This document shows positions 1 to 7,134 of a stretch of DNA of 64,000 nt, piece after piece (within the stretch, counting starts at the first letter, position 1; each line of letters begins with the position of its first letter). Source of the DNA: Parapedobacter sp037190485 (lineage in GTDB: Bacteria; Bacteroidota; Bacteroidia; Sphingobacteriales; Sphingobacteriaceae); contig JBBCJB010000017.1 in NCBI GenBank assembly GCA_037190485.1, positions 124,001 through 188,000 of the forward strand, written 5' to 3'. Under the pieces are notes generated by a model. It made no database searches and was not told the DNA's origin. It saw nothing but the letters and a program-made list of their open reading frames with translations. A program made the translations under genes and the position numbers.

Positions 1-1034
1 TTGGGTTTGATGGAGCGATCCGGCCCGCCCAGGTTATACACCGTGATGCGATCCGGCTCGATCCGAACGGTGGTCGGTTCATGTTCCTGGTAGTCGCGGT
101 GATAGGTGCTATTCCCAAGAATTTCTTCCAATGCTTCGTAGGGATAATTCCAATGCCGGTCTGCTTCCGCCTGCATGGGCACCTTCTGCACGCGTTCCAG
201 CAACACGATGGTGCGGATGAACGACAATGCGTCCTTGAGTTGTTGCTGCACCGGTCCTTTGAACTGTTTTTCGGTAAACGGCTCGGTACGGCCTTTCGGG
301 AAATGGACGACGTCGATGTACGTATAGGGGAAAAACCGCTCGGGTTGTTCGCAGAATAGCATCAATGCCACGTTTTTCGGGTATGGCCGTTCGGGTGGCC
401 CACCCAATAGGTTGAGGCGGTTAAGCAGATCTACCTTACCCAAGCCTTCCGCTTCGTCCAGCAAACGGCTTTTCACCACGCGCAGGTATTCCCTGAGCCA
501 CGTCCAGGAAATGTCATCGATCGAGGCGTCCGGATTGAAGCGGTCGTCGAACGGGATTTTGCGGGAGAGTTCCAGCAGCTCTTGCCGGTCGCGCCCTTCG
601 GCCCGGATGCTGCTCGCATACCGGCGGATGTAATAAGCATAGCGTTTCTCTTTGGCCGTCACCTGTTCCGGCACTTCGTAAGGCCTGTCGTTACCGCCTG
701 GCACCCAAAGCACCAGGATCTGCTTATCATCAACCTGTTCAATATACAGCTTGGGTGGATAATAGGGCCTGATCAGGTTATTCAACCCGATCATCTGCCG
801 TTGGATGGCGTCGAGTTGTTCGGGGTCCAGTCCCTTCACCGGACGCTTTGCCCGGCCTTTGTCGTCTTCGACACCGACGACGATGTAACCGCCGCCGATG
901 TTGTCGAAATCGTTGGCAAATGCGCAGATGCTCCGGTAGATGGCATCAGGATTCCACCCGGACTTGAATTCGATCCGATCGCTCTCCACCGTAGTGGCAC
1001 CTAAGAGGTGTTCGATATTGATGGGTAATGCCAT
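1..1034 (-). CDS. AlbA_2 / RecG-like ATP-binding transcriptional regulator, C-terminus cut by window edge
   Basis: The reading frame opens at the ATG on the minus strand at 1034 and runs off the left edge, so about 344 residues are visible. The N-terminal part has the AlbA_2 (Schlafen AlbA_2) pattern: an ESDRIEFK motif, then SICAFANDFDN, then GGGYIVVGVEDD. Near the edge, an EALEEILGNSTYHRDY stretch matches the GHKL-like region of RecG-like ATP-dependent helicase C-terminal proteins. Such proteins are widespread accessory genes thought to act as DNA-binding or nucleotide-sensing regulators; the precise role is unknown. A TATTTTTG promoter core lies 11 nt upstream of the start. It is the first of a run of accessory genes on this strand. 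The family call is fairly sure, the function is not. Confidence 0.8.
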   Translation of the reverse strand, partial: MALPINIEHLLGATTVESDRIEFKSGWNPDAIYRSICAFANDFDNIGGGYIVVGVEDDKGRAKRPVKGLDPEQLDAIQRQMIGLNNLIRPYYPPKLYIEQVDDKQILVLWVPGGNDRPYEVPEQVTAKEKRYAYYIRRYASSIRAEGRDRQELLELSRKIPFDDRFNPDASIDDISWTWLREYLRVVKSRLLDEAEGLGKVDLLNRLNLLGGPPERPYPKNVALMLFCEQPERFFPYTYIDVVHFPKGRTEPFTEKQFKGPVQQQLKDALSFIRTIVLLERVQKVPMQAEADRHWNYPYEALEEILGNSTYHRDYQEHEPTTVRIEPDRITVYNLGGPDRSIKP

Positions 1035-1045
1035 AACTACATCGA

Positions 1046-1053
1046 CAAAAATA
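1046..1053 (-). promoter_or_regulatory. Bacteroidota -7 promoter core for the AlbA_2 gene
   Basis: TATTTTTG on the minus strand fits the TAnnTTTG core and ends 11 nt before the ATG at 1034. No clear -33 box was assigned. Confidence 0.5.
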
Positions 1054-1061
1054 CCGCTTTT

Positions 1062-1083
1062 CAGGCAGCTAACCGAATAAAAC
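1062..1083. repeat. 22-bp direct repeat, copy 1
   Basis: This 22-mer, beginning CAGGCAGCTAACCG, recurs at 3322-3343 in the same orientation with one mismatch. The two copies bracket the lipoprotein and fic genes. Confidence 0.7.
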
Positions 1084-1123
1084 TACCCTAACCCATTAGC
1101 AATTTCCCAATTTCCTCCACTTC

Positions 1124-1804
1124 TCACTTCCGCACCTTGCATACAAGTTCGTACTCCTTGATGAATAACATGTCGTTTTCTCGTAACCCGGTCAACATGG
1201 CTTCGTTGAATTCGTTGTGGAGATAATTGCTGGCCGAAGTGAACCCTTGATCGTAGCGCCTGATCATGTAAAACGCGACGATTGGGATGCGGATCTCGGT
1301 GAGGCCACCTGTGGCGACGCGGATTTCCTTGGTGATGTGCCGGTAATAAGCCTCGGGTAGCGGGGTATGGATTGGTTCGTTCCGGTATTTCGGGATCTGG
1401 GACACCAGACCATAAATATTCGCAGCAGCCATCGTGGGTATGATCACATCCTGTTCGGAGGTGAACGTCCAGGTAGTTCCATTCCGTTGAACCGAAAAAT
1501 CGCCCCCCAATGGCCCATCGAAATACGCCGCTCCTTCCCGCTGCAGGGTCAGGTAGGCCGTGCCTTTGGCAATGCCCCGCTCCAAGCCGAATATCGGCAT
1601 GTTGGCAATCATCGACGCATATTCTGCTCCCAACGGAACCTCGCCTTCATGGGAATAACGGCGTGTATCGTACTTTGCCTTGACTTCCGCCACTTCGAAT
1701 ATTGCCGGATAAACGATTGCTGGGTCGTTTTTCTTGCAGGATACCAACGCAAAAATGCAAGGCAGCAAGAGCAGGGTAAGGATGTGTTGGCGAAGATTTT
1801 TCAT
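1124..1804 (-). CDS. putative lipoprotein of unknown function
   Basis: A 226-residue protein starting at the ATG at 1804 (MKNLRQ). The frame extends 16 codons further, but a TACTTTTG promoter core at 1822-1829 lies inside that extension, which favours the inner start. The N-terminus is a lipoprotein signal: charged start, hydrophobic core, then lipobox LVSC at about residues 20-23 followed by KKND. The rest has no family I recognise. It is probably exported and anchored to a membrane. A decayed copy of its 5' part lies at 4872-4996, so the gene has been duplicated locally. It is convergent with nothing and lies downstream of fic on the same strand, 150 bp away. Confidence 0.75.
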   Translation of the reverse strand: MKNLRQHILTLLLLPCIFALVSCKKNDPAIVYPAIFEVAEVKAKYDTRRYSHEGEVPLGAEYASMIANMPIFGLERGIAKGTAYLTLQREGAAYFDGPLGGDFSVQRNGTTWTFTSEQDVIIPTMAAANIYGLVSQIPKYRNEPIHTPLPEAYYRHITKEIRVATGGLTEIRIPIVAFYMIRRYDQGFTSASNYLHNEFNEAMLTGLRENDMLFIKEYELVCKVRK

Positions 1805-1821
1805 GATAAGTTTTATCGATT

Positions 1822-1829
1822 CAAAAGTA
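1822..1829 (-). promoter_or_regulatory. promoter core of the 1124-1804 lipoprotein gene
   Basis: TACTTTTG on the minus strand fits TAnnTTTG and ends 17 nt before the ATG at 1804. It decides the start in favour of 1804. Confidence 0.5.
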
Positions 1830-1956
1830 AGGAATTCTTCCGGGGTTACCACTGGGTAAGTTACCGACGGCCAAGCTCCTATTTCCGGATGGTACGTTGC
1901 ACCAGGTAAGGATCATGTTTGGCCAGCTCCGCGCGGAAGATGTCGAGCCCAAAAAA

Positions 1957-3072
1957 CTATTCCGCGAGGATGCGGTGAAGCTCCAAATTCAGGTAATATG
2001 CACTGCCTTGCATCATCCGCTTTTCCAGGATTCCCTGCTCGGTCAGGATTTCCAAATACTTTCTGGCTGTATTCTCCGAATAAAATTCCTGTAAATGCTT
2101 CACCCGCGTGAACGGCTGGGTAAAGAGGGCGTTGACCAATGTCTCAGGCCTGGTGATATCCGTATGCTCCTGTACGTGTTGCATGATCGCATCTTTCGCA
2201 TTTACGATGTCATTGATTTTATTGAACGTCAGGTTGCTTGTCACTTCAATAGCTTTCAGGATATATAGCAACCAATTTTGCCAACTGCCCCGTTGCGTGA
2301 TGCCTGCCAGACCACTGTAGTAGTCTTCCTTATGATCCAGTATATAGCGACTTAAATACAGGATCGGGAAATCCAGCAAACCCTTTTTAGTCAGGTAATG
2401 GATATTGAAAATACGGCCGGTGCGTCCATTGCCGTCCCGGAACGGATGGATTGCTTCAAACTGGAAATGCCCGATAGCCATTTTCAATAGCGGGTCGAGC
2501 GGATACGTCGTATCATCGTTCAGGAAATCGATCAGGTTGTTCATTTTGGCTTCCACGATCCCTGCACCGCGGGGGGGCGTGTAGAATGGTTTGCCGGCAT
2601 TCGGCCCCGTGCCACCTTCCTTGATGTAGATTTGCGCCACGGGTGTCCGTATCCCATCGTTATACCCCGATACAATGCGATACATCGTTGTAAAGTATGC
2701 GATATCAACTTGCTGCTCCCCCTGCAGGTAGCTGAAACCAGCCCAAAGCGCCTCGCGGTAATTCAGTACTTCCTTTGCCGCACCGGCAGGTTGCTGAACC
2801 TGTTCCTGGCTAAACGCTTTGTATAGTTCGTCATCGGTCGTAAAGATATTTTCGATCGCACTGGATGCCTTTGCTTCCTGCAAACTGATGGAGTTAATCA
2901 ACAAGCCTTGGTTCGGAATCACCGCGCTTCGTCCCTGCAATCGTCCCAGCGCCGCTTTGGTATTACCAAGCTGGTGAAGGACCGGAACGGTCTCGTAGTA
3001 AGTTGCCTCAATCGGCAATTCCGGTAGCCCATTCCAAGGTTTACTGCGATCCGGGTTTATCATGTACGCCAT
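1957..3072 (-). CDS. Fic family protein (probable AMP transferase)
   Basis: A 371-residue protein. The Fic active-site motif is present as HPFRDGNGRTGR at about residues 213-224: the catalytic His, the phosphate-binding loop and the Arg are all intact. The family moves AMP, or less often another phosphate-containing group, from a nucleotide onto hydroxyl side chains of target proteins. The N-terminal 100 residues resemble the Fic_N region; SAIENI at about residues 75-80 matches the inhibitory (S/T)xxxE(G/N) helix, so it looks like a self-inhibited class II Fic protein with no separate antitoxin. The C-terminal 80 residues look like a winged-helix region. The start is 3072 or the in-frame ATG at 3063. 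A TACCTTTG core ends 4 nt before 3072. An unusual repeat array lies just upstream. Confidence 0.92.
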   Translation of the reverse strand: MAYMINPDRSKPWNGLPELPIEATYYETVPVLHQLGNTKAALGRLQGRSAVIPNQGLLINSISLQEAKASSAIENIFTTDDELYKAFSQEQVQQPAGAAKEVLNYREALWAGFSYLQGEQQVDIAYFTTMYRIVSGYNDGIRTPVAQIYIKEGGTGPNAGKPFYTPPRGAGIVEAKMNNLIDFLNDDTTYPLDPLLKMAIGHFQFEAIHPFRDGNGRTGRIFNIHYLTKKGLLDFPILYLSRYILDHKEDYYSGLAGITQRGSWQNWLLYILKAIEVTSNLTFNKINDIVNAKDAIMQHVQEHTDITRPETLVNALFTQPFTRVKHLQEFYSENTARKYLEILTEQGILEKRMMQGSAYYLNLELHRILAE

Positions 3073-3076
3073 GCAA

Positions 3077-3084
3077 CAAAGGTA
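3077..3084 (-). promoter_or_regulatory. promoter core of fic
   Basis: TACCTTTG on the minus strand ends 4 nt before the ATG at 3072 and 13 nt before the alternative ATG at 3063. The transcript would have almost no leader. Confidence 0.55.
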
Positions 3085-3102
3085 CAGAATAAATCAATCT
3101 GA

Positions 3103-3254
3103 CCTTAAAATTGTGTATTTTTTAAGGCCAGGCTAACCAATGACCTCAAACTAGTCCGTACACCGTTAGCACACCTCAAAACCAGTCTGATTTTAAGGTT
3201 AGCTGATTCCTGCACCTTAAAATTCAGCATACATTGTATCGTTAGCCTTAAAAA
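3103..3254. repeat. iteron-like array of CCTTAAAA boxes upstream of fic
   Basis: Exact CCTTAAAA boxes occur at 3103-3110, 3216-3223 and 3247-3254, and the reverse complement TTTTAAGG at 3120-3127 and 3192-3199. Weaker CCTCAAA versions occur near 3141 and 3174. GTTAGC or GCTAAC words sit between several boxes, so the unit recurs roughly every 30-40 bp. The 3103 and 3120 boxes form an inverted pair. The rest of the 3073-3373 gap holds no convincing gene. Confidence 0.6.
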
Positions 3255-3321
3255 TCGCTGTTTTTTGATGCCATTGAAATAGCCAGGCGAATGCATCACA
3301 CCATCCGGCGGACTTCGGACA

Positions 3322-3343
3322 CAGGCAGTTAACCGAATAAAAC
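3322..3343. repeat. 22-bp direct repeat, copy 2
   Basis: Same orientation as 1062-1083, with 21 of 22 bases identical. Confidence 0.7.
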
Positions 3344-3373
3344 CGGTGCAGTGCATGTTTTTCTGGTTATAGT

Positions 3374-3775
3374 CTACTGGTATTCCACCACGAGTTTGGT
3401 GGCGTCGACGGAAACGATCTTATAGACTTGGGATGTTTCTTCGGGCAACCAATCGTACCGCACAGCGGTATTCAAGGTGCCGTCGGTAACGTTCCATTTA
3501 CCCTCGTAATTCGCGTAGCCCACCGGCGGCGTGGCACACCAACCCGCGATTCCCCTTATTACCACTTTCCCGTCGGCATGGAACACCAAACCATAGCCGT
3601 CTTCCTGCAGGCGGGCGGCGCGCTTGTAAGTTGTGGCGGCACTTTCATCTTGCGCCAACACCCAGGTGCCGATGAGCGGATTGTTCGGGTCTATGAACAA
3701 TTGGTCTTTCTTGTTGCATGCGGAGACCACCAGTGCGATTAATGCCATGCATGCGGTGTATTTCATTGCCATCAT
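3374..3775 (-). CDS. small lipocalin-like lipoprotein
   Basis: A 133-residue protein with a lipoprotein signal (hydrophobic stretch ALIALVV, lipobox VSAC at about residues 17-20, then NKK). The body has a GTWVLAQDE-type opening and several short strands (GLVFHADGKVVI, YEGKWNVTDGTL), a pattern common in small lipocalin-like or META-like Bacteroidota lipoproteins. No ligand can be inferred. Start codons at 3775, 3772 and 3766 are all possible. It is divergent from the gene at 3853. Confidence 0.7.
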   Translation of the reverse strand: MMAMKYTACMALIALVVSACNKKDQLFIDPNNPLIGTWVLAQDESAATTYKRAARLQEDGYGLVFHADGKVVIRGIAGWCATPPVGYANYEGKWNVTDGTLNTAVRYDWLPEETSQVYKIVSVDATKLVVEYQ

Positions 3776-3840
3776 CTTAGGGTTATCAATTACTGCTTAA
3801 AACGGACGACCCGGTACAAACGCTACAGCTGAAAAATGCC

Positions 3841-3848
3841 TACCTTTA
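3841..3848 (+). promoter_or_regulatory. promoter core of the gene at 3853
   Basis: TACCTTTA, one mismatch from TAnnTTTG, ends 4 nt before the ATG. Confidence 0.4.
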
Positions 3849-3852
3849 CAAG

Positions 3853-4872
3853 ATGGATGAGGCGAAACGAACATACCAGCAGCAAATCGAGCGATTGGCC
3901 AGGACCTCCCTTAGGCGCAACCTGGCGTTCGCACGGCGCAAGCAGGTACTCCGGGATTTGGCGAGCGCCGTCACGGCGGATTCCAGCCTGCCCACCCCGT
4001 TGCTGAACAAGCTGATGGCATGTTGGTTAGCCCCGGCGATCGACCACGAGAGCAAGACCGTATCGATCGGCCTATTGGGGCAGTTGGACCTACCGAAAAA
4101 CCTGGACGCAACCCCGATCAAGAACCTATTGTTTTACGACCCGATTTACTATAAGGAAGCCGGCGACCTGGCCAATTCGATCCGTCCGGACTACGTCGAT
4201 GCACTCTGCCGGTATGCCTTCGCGAACCTGGGGCTCACCCTCCACGTTGAAATCCCGAGGCTGCTTGAAATCGCCGGTGATTTCCTGGACCCGTCATCCT
4301 ATCCGGTCCTGATCGCCTGCTGGCGTGACCTGCTTAAGGACGCTGTCCTCATCAACGAGTTTGTCACCGACCAACTGGTCGCCGGGGGCCTTACGCCGCC
4401 GGAAGCATTCGGTTGGTTTATTGGCTTCGTCGCCCAAACGCGGTTCATCGGTACCGATGCCGAATTCTACGGCTACGTCGTGCGCCAACTTATCGTGCGT
4501 TGCCCATTGACATCGATGAAAGCGGAAGATTTGATGGACGCCATCGACATGGCCGGGGACTACATGGTCAAGGATCGCGTCTATGCGATCGCCCCGTTTA
4601 CCAGTTTCCATGATTTCAAGATTTCAAAAATACCCGATTATCTCGACCTCACCGTCAAGGCACTCAACCGCTCCGTGGAAGAGCTGCATATCCATATGGT
4701 CACGGACAGTGGCAGTCTCGATGCCGAGCTATCGGACCTGGAGGTAACCGTCAGTGACGAGCCCCCTTCCCAGCGAAGCAATCCGGCAACCGACCTGTAT
4801 TACCATACGAGGCTGACCAGGTTGTTCTATCACATCCCGGCCCGACTTAAGGCAAAGAAGGAGTCGGAATAA
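3853..4872 (+). CDS. hypothetical protein, no recognised family
   Basis: A 339-residue, apparently soluble protein with no signal peptide and no membrane segment. It looks mainly helical, with alternating Leu/Ile-rich helices and acidic or basic turns, and ends in a polar low-complexity tail rich in Ser, Asp and Lys. I recognise no motif. Codon use is GC-rich like the core genome, unlike the DUF3800 gene that follows. A promoter core lies immediately upstream. It is probably a real gene because the long frame has consistent third-position GC, but its function is unknown. Confidence 0.7.
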   Translation: MDEAKRTYQQQIERLARTSLRRNLAFARRKQVLRDLASAVTADSSLPTPLLNKLMACWLAPAIDHESKTVSIGLLGQLDLPKNLDATPIKNLLFYDPIYYKEAGDLANSIRPDYVDALCRYAFANLGLTLHVEIPRLLEIAGDFLDPSSYPVLIACWRDLLKDAVLINEFVTDQLVAGGLTPPEAFGWFIGFVAQTRFIGTDAEFYGYVVRQLIVRCPLTSMKAEDLMDAIDMAGDYMVKDRVYAIAPFTSFHDFKISKIPDYLDLTVKALNRSVEELHIHMVTDSGSLDAELSDLEVTVSDEPPSQRSNPATDLYYHTRLTRLFYHIPARLKAKKESE

Positions 4873-4996
4873 GCAATGGCACCACGCCTTCATGGGAATA
4901 ACGTCCCGTGTTGACGGATACACGCTGCAGAGCCGTTTCTCTTGCGGGAGACCGACGCAAAAACGGTAGACAGCAAGAGCAGTAGGCGGCATTTAA
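4872..4996 (-). pseudogene. decayed fragment of a paralogue of the 1124-1804 lipoprotein
   Basis: Read on the minus strand, this interval repeats two separated parts of the lipoprotein gene at 1124-1804. The signal-peptide end (LLLL, then FA, then an S-rich stretch, matching LLLLPCIFALVSC) is followed by a frame encoding GRYSHEG, matching RRYSHEG of the intact protein. At DNA level CGCCTTCATGGGAATAACG is shared exactly. Between the two parts roughly 50-80 bp are missing and the frame shifts. There is no open frame across it, so it is a remnant. Confidence 0.7.
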
Positions 4997-5021
4997 GCTA
5001 AACAGAAAAAATAAAAAATTG

Positions 5022-5029
5022 TAAATTTG
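5022..5029 (+). promoter_or_regulatory. promoter core of the DUF3800 gene
   Basis: TAAATTTG matches TAnnTTTG exactly. It lies 48 nt before the ATG at 5078 and rules out the upstream in-frame start at 5027, which overlaps it. Confidence 0.55.
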
Positions 5030-5077
5030 CGGTTGTCCATTGCAAGAATAGACAGTTCATTTGTTTTCAGCTTAAAC

Positions 5078-5914
5078 ATGGCAAAAAATAGCGAATACAT
5101 TATATGGTGTGATGAAAGCGTCAAAAATGGTGAGTACTACTCACATTTCTATGGAGGTGTACTCGTCCAGTCCCAGCACCTGGACACGGTGGTGCGTACA
5201 CTGCGTGCCGTCGTGGAAGAAATCGGGATAACGGAAGAGATAAAATGGCAAAAGGTTGACATGGTCAAGCTACCGGCATTTTTGAGATTGATGGATGTAT
5301 TCTTTGAATTGATATGCGACAACAAAGTCAAAGTGCGGATTATGTTTACGCAAAATGCCAATGTGCCTACAAGGTTGACCAAAGAACACCATGATAATGG
5401 TTACTTCCTGTTGTACTATCAGTTTTTCAAACACTGCTTTGGCTTAAAATATTCCAATGACACGGATGAGGTCAAATATGTCAGAGCTTACTTCGATCAT
5501 ATGCCCGACACACTTTCCAAGCGACAGCAGTTCAAGGAGTATATAAAAGGCTTGGAGAGTACAAGAGACTTTCAGAAGGCAAAAATCAAGATGCGCCGGG
5601 AAGACATCACCGAAATAGACAGTAAACATCATTTGCCGTTGCAGTTTCTGGACGTAATCCTTGGTGCAATCCAGTTCCGGCTCAACAACCTTCATCTCCA
5701 AAAGAAAGTCGGTGAGCCAAAGCGGGGAAAACGCACGATTGCCAAGGAAAGATTATACAAATATATCAACGCTAAAATCAGGTTGCTTAAGCCGAACTTC
5801 AACATAGGCATCAGCACGGGAACTGCAGCTCTTGAAGATCGCTGGCATCACCCCTACAGGCATTGGAAATTTATGCCTCGGGAATTCGCTGTAGATGAAA
5901 CTAAGTTCAAATAA
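5078..5914 (+). CDS. DUF3800 domain protein
   Basis: A 278-residue protein starting MAKNSEY. The IIWCDES motif at about residues 8-14 is the N-terminal acidic signature of DUF3800, a family with an RNase H-like fold often found near phage or defence genes. Later conserved features include FFKHCFG, YFDHMP and LPLQFLDVILGAIQF, the last being the conserved D-rich helix of the family. Nuclease activity is a prediction for the family, not shown here. The gene is clearly lower in GC than its left neighbour, which suggests acquisition. An upstream in-frame start at 5027 is rejected because the promoter core lies there. The stretch after the gene to 6188 has no convincing gene. Confidence 0.85.
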   Translation: MAKNSEYIIWCDESVKNGEYYSHFYGGVLVQSQHLDTVVRTLRAVVEEIGITEEIKWQKVDMVKLPAFLRLMDVFFELICDNKVKVRIMFTQNANVPTRLTKEHHDNGYFLLYYQFFKHCFGLKYSNDTDEVKYVRAYFDHMPDTLSKRQQFKEYIKGLESTRDFQKAKIKMRREDITEIDSKHHLPLQFLDVILGAIQFRLNNLHLQKKVGEPKRGKRTIAKERLYKYINAKIRLLKPNFNIGISTGTAALEDRWHHPYRHWKFMPREFAVDETKFK

Positions 5915-6188
5915 AAAAGGCCCCGTTCCACCTACATAAATGTTCCAAGACAAGCTTGGACGTTCGGTTGGCTACAGAGCCTGTACAAAGGTAAGGATTC
6001 TGGACCTCTTTTCAAAACTCTATTTTCAAAAGGCTTTCGAAAAATACGTTGGTCAAGGCCGAAAATGACCAGCAAACACCCGCCGGGCGCGATATCCTGA
6101 CCGCTACCTGGACTTGGGAACACTTACAATAGTACTATCGAATACCTGGCAATCACCGGATTTCTTGAACGGTTGCTCAGGGATTGGG

Positions 6189-6422
6189 TTAATGAAGAAA
6201 ACTATCCAGATCTTCCGCGCTGACGCCCAAACACGCGGCGATGATGGCATAGGTCTCGTCGGGGATTTCCGTGTGCGTCTTCAGTTTCTGGAGTTCCGTT
6301 TCCGATATGCCCGTGCACTTGGCCAAGATCGTCCATGGCATACCGATGCTTTGCATGAGGTTTTCGAATTGTGCGCCGCGGTTACGGCTTGTGGTTGGTG
6401 TCGTTGTGCTTTCCGCTTTCAT
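6189..6422 (-). CDS. small XRE-like helix-turn-helix protein
   Basis: A 77-residue protein. Residues 20-75 read as a lambda-repressor-like HTH: FENLMQSIGM, then WTILAKCTGISETELQKLK, then a final helix with AACLGVSAEDLDSFL. It is short compared with full XRE regulators and has no effector domain. It may be a stand-alone DNA-binding protein or the remnant of a larger one. The start at 6422 has other ATGs close by (6431 and nearby, out of frame). It sits at the edge of the AT-rich segment. Confidence 0.6.
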   Translation of the reverse strand: MKAESTTTPTTSRNRGAQFENLMQSIGMPWTILAKCTGISETELQKLKTHTEIPDETYAIIAACLGVSAEDLDSFLH

Positions 6423-7099
6423 TTTTTCGTCATTTAATCATTCAAACCATCCTTTCAATGTCCTCGTATCAGCGGCCAAGATGCCGTAACGATTTGGCTG
6501 AATGGCTTGCGGGCTAAGCTAAACGAAAGATTCGATATAATTCAGCGCATTTGAGACGAAATGAAGTGCTTTTTCCACCAATTTGACATGCTATTTGCGC
6601 TTTCGGCTAGGGCCTTGGCCTCTTGCAACGTGGATGCCAAAATTCGATTTCTCTCCTTAGAACCGCTGCTGGAGGATTTAGGCGTTACCTAGCGCACAAG
6701 TCCGCCTTTACGCGCCCCCTCACCCGCTATGACTTGCGCGAGAGGGGGATTTTACAAATCATGAAGCTTGAGTTATTCTAGGAACTGTATCTAGTTTGGG
6801 TTATACCGAAAATGGAGAACCTGAATGCTGTTATTTAACTCAAGTTTTCTATGAGAAAATGTTCTCACATATTCAAATTTCGTAGGTTCATGACAAATGC
6901 CTTTTGTTTCCATCTTGATTTTAACAGCAACTCCAGATGTCCTCGATTTGAATTTTTTATCTCTTTACTAGATAATAAATCTTAAATCACCATAATTATA
7001 TTTCAAAATCAGCATGTTATATTGAAAATGTGGATGTGCGAAACTTGAATTACTTAATAGTAACAATCAGGAAATGTGTTTCCAAAATTAGAGAACCGA
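6423..7099. other. AT-rich gap without a supported gene; one orphan gene tail
   Basis: About 680 bp with no long frame. On the minus strand 6542-6688 is open for 48 codons with plausible coding sequence (KERNRILASTLQEAKALAES, then NSMSNWWKKHF) but has no start codon upstream before a stop. It reads like the C-terminal tail of a lost gene. The rest, from about 6750, is AT-rich and looks non-coding. I cannot name the source of the tail. Confidence 0.4.
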
Positions 7100-7134
7100 T
7101 TTATGGGGCACCTAAAATTACAGTGCCCCATAAA
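7100..7134 (-). terminator. 12-bp stem hairpin after the TlpA-like gene
   Basis: TTTATGGGGCAC at 7100-7111 and its exact complement GTGCCCCATAAA at 7123-7134, with an 11-nt loop, directly follow the stop codon at 7135. There is no U-tract, so it may be an mRNA 3' stabiliser or a Rho-type end rather than a classical intrinsic terminator. Confidence 0.6.

Noticed and set aside
3105..3356. 83-codon minus-strand frame upstream of fic
   Set aside because: It is read through the CCTTAAAA array, its product has no feature, and its start has no signals.
5753..6123. Short minus-strand frames after the DUF3800 gene, with a TACCTTTG at 5986-5993
   Set aside because: The frames overlap the DUF3800 end or stop early, and no product makes sense. 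The core may be a chance match.
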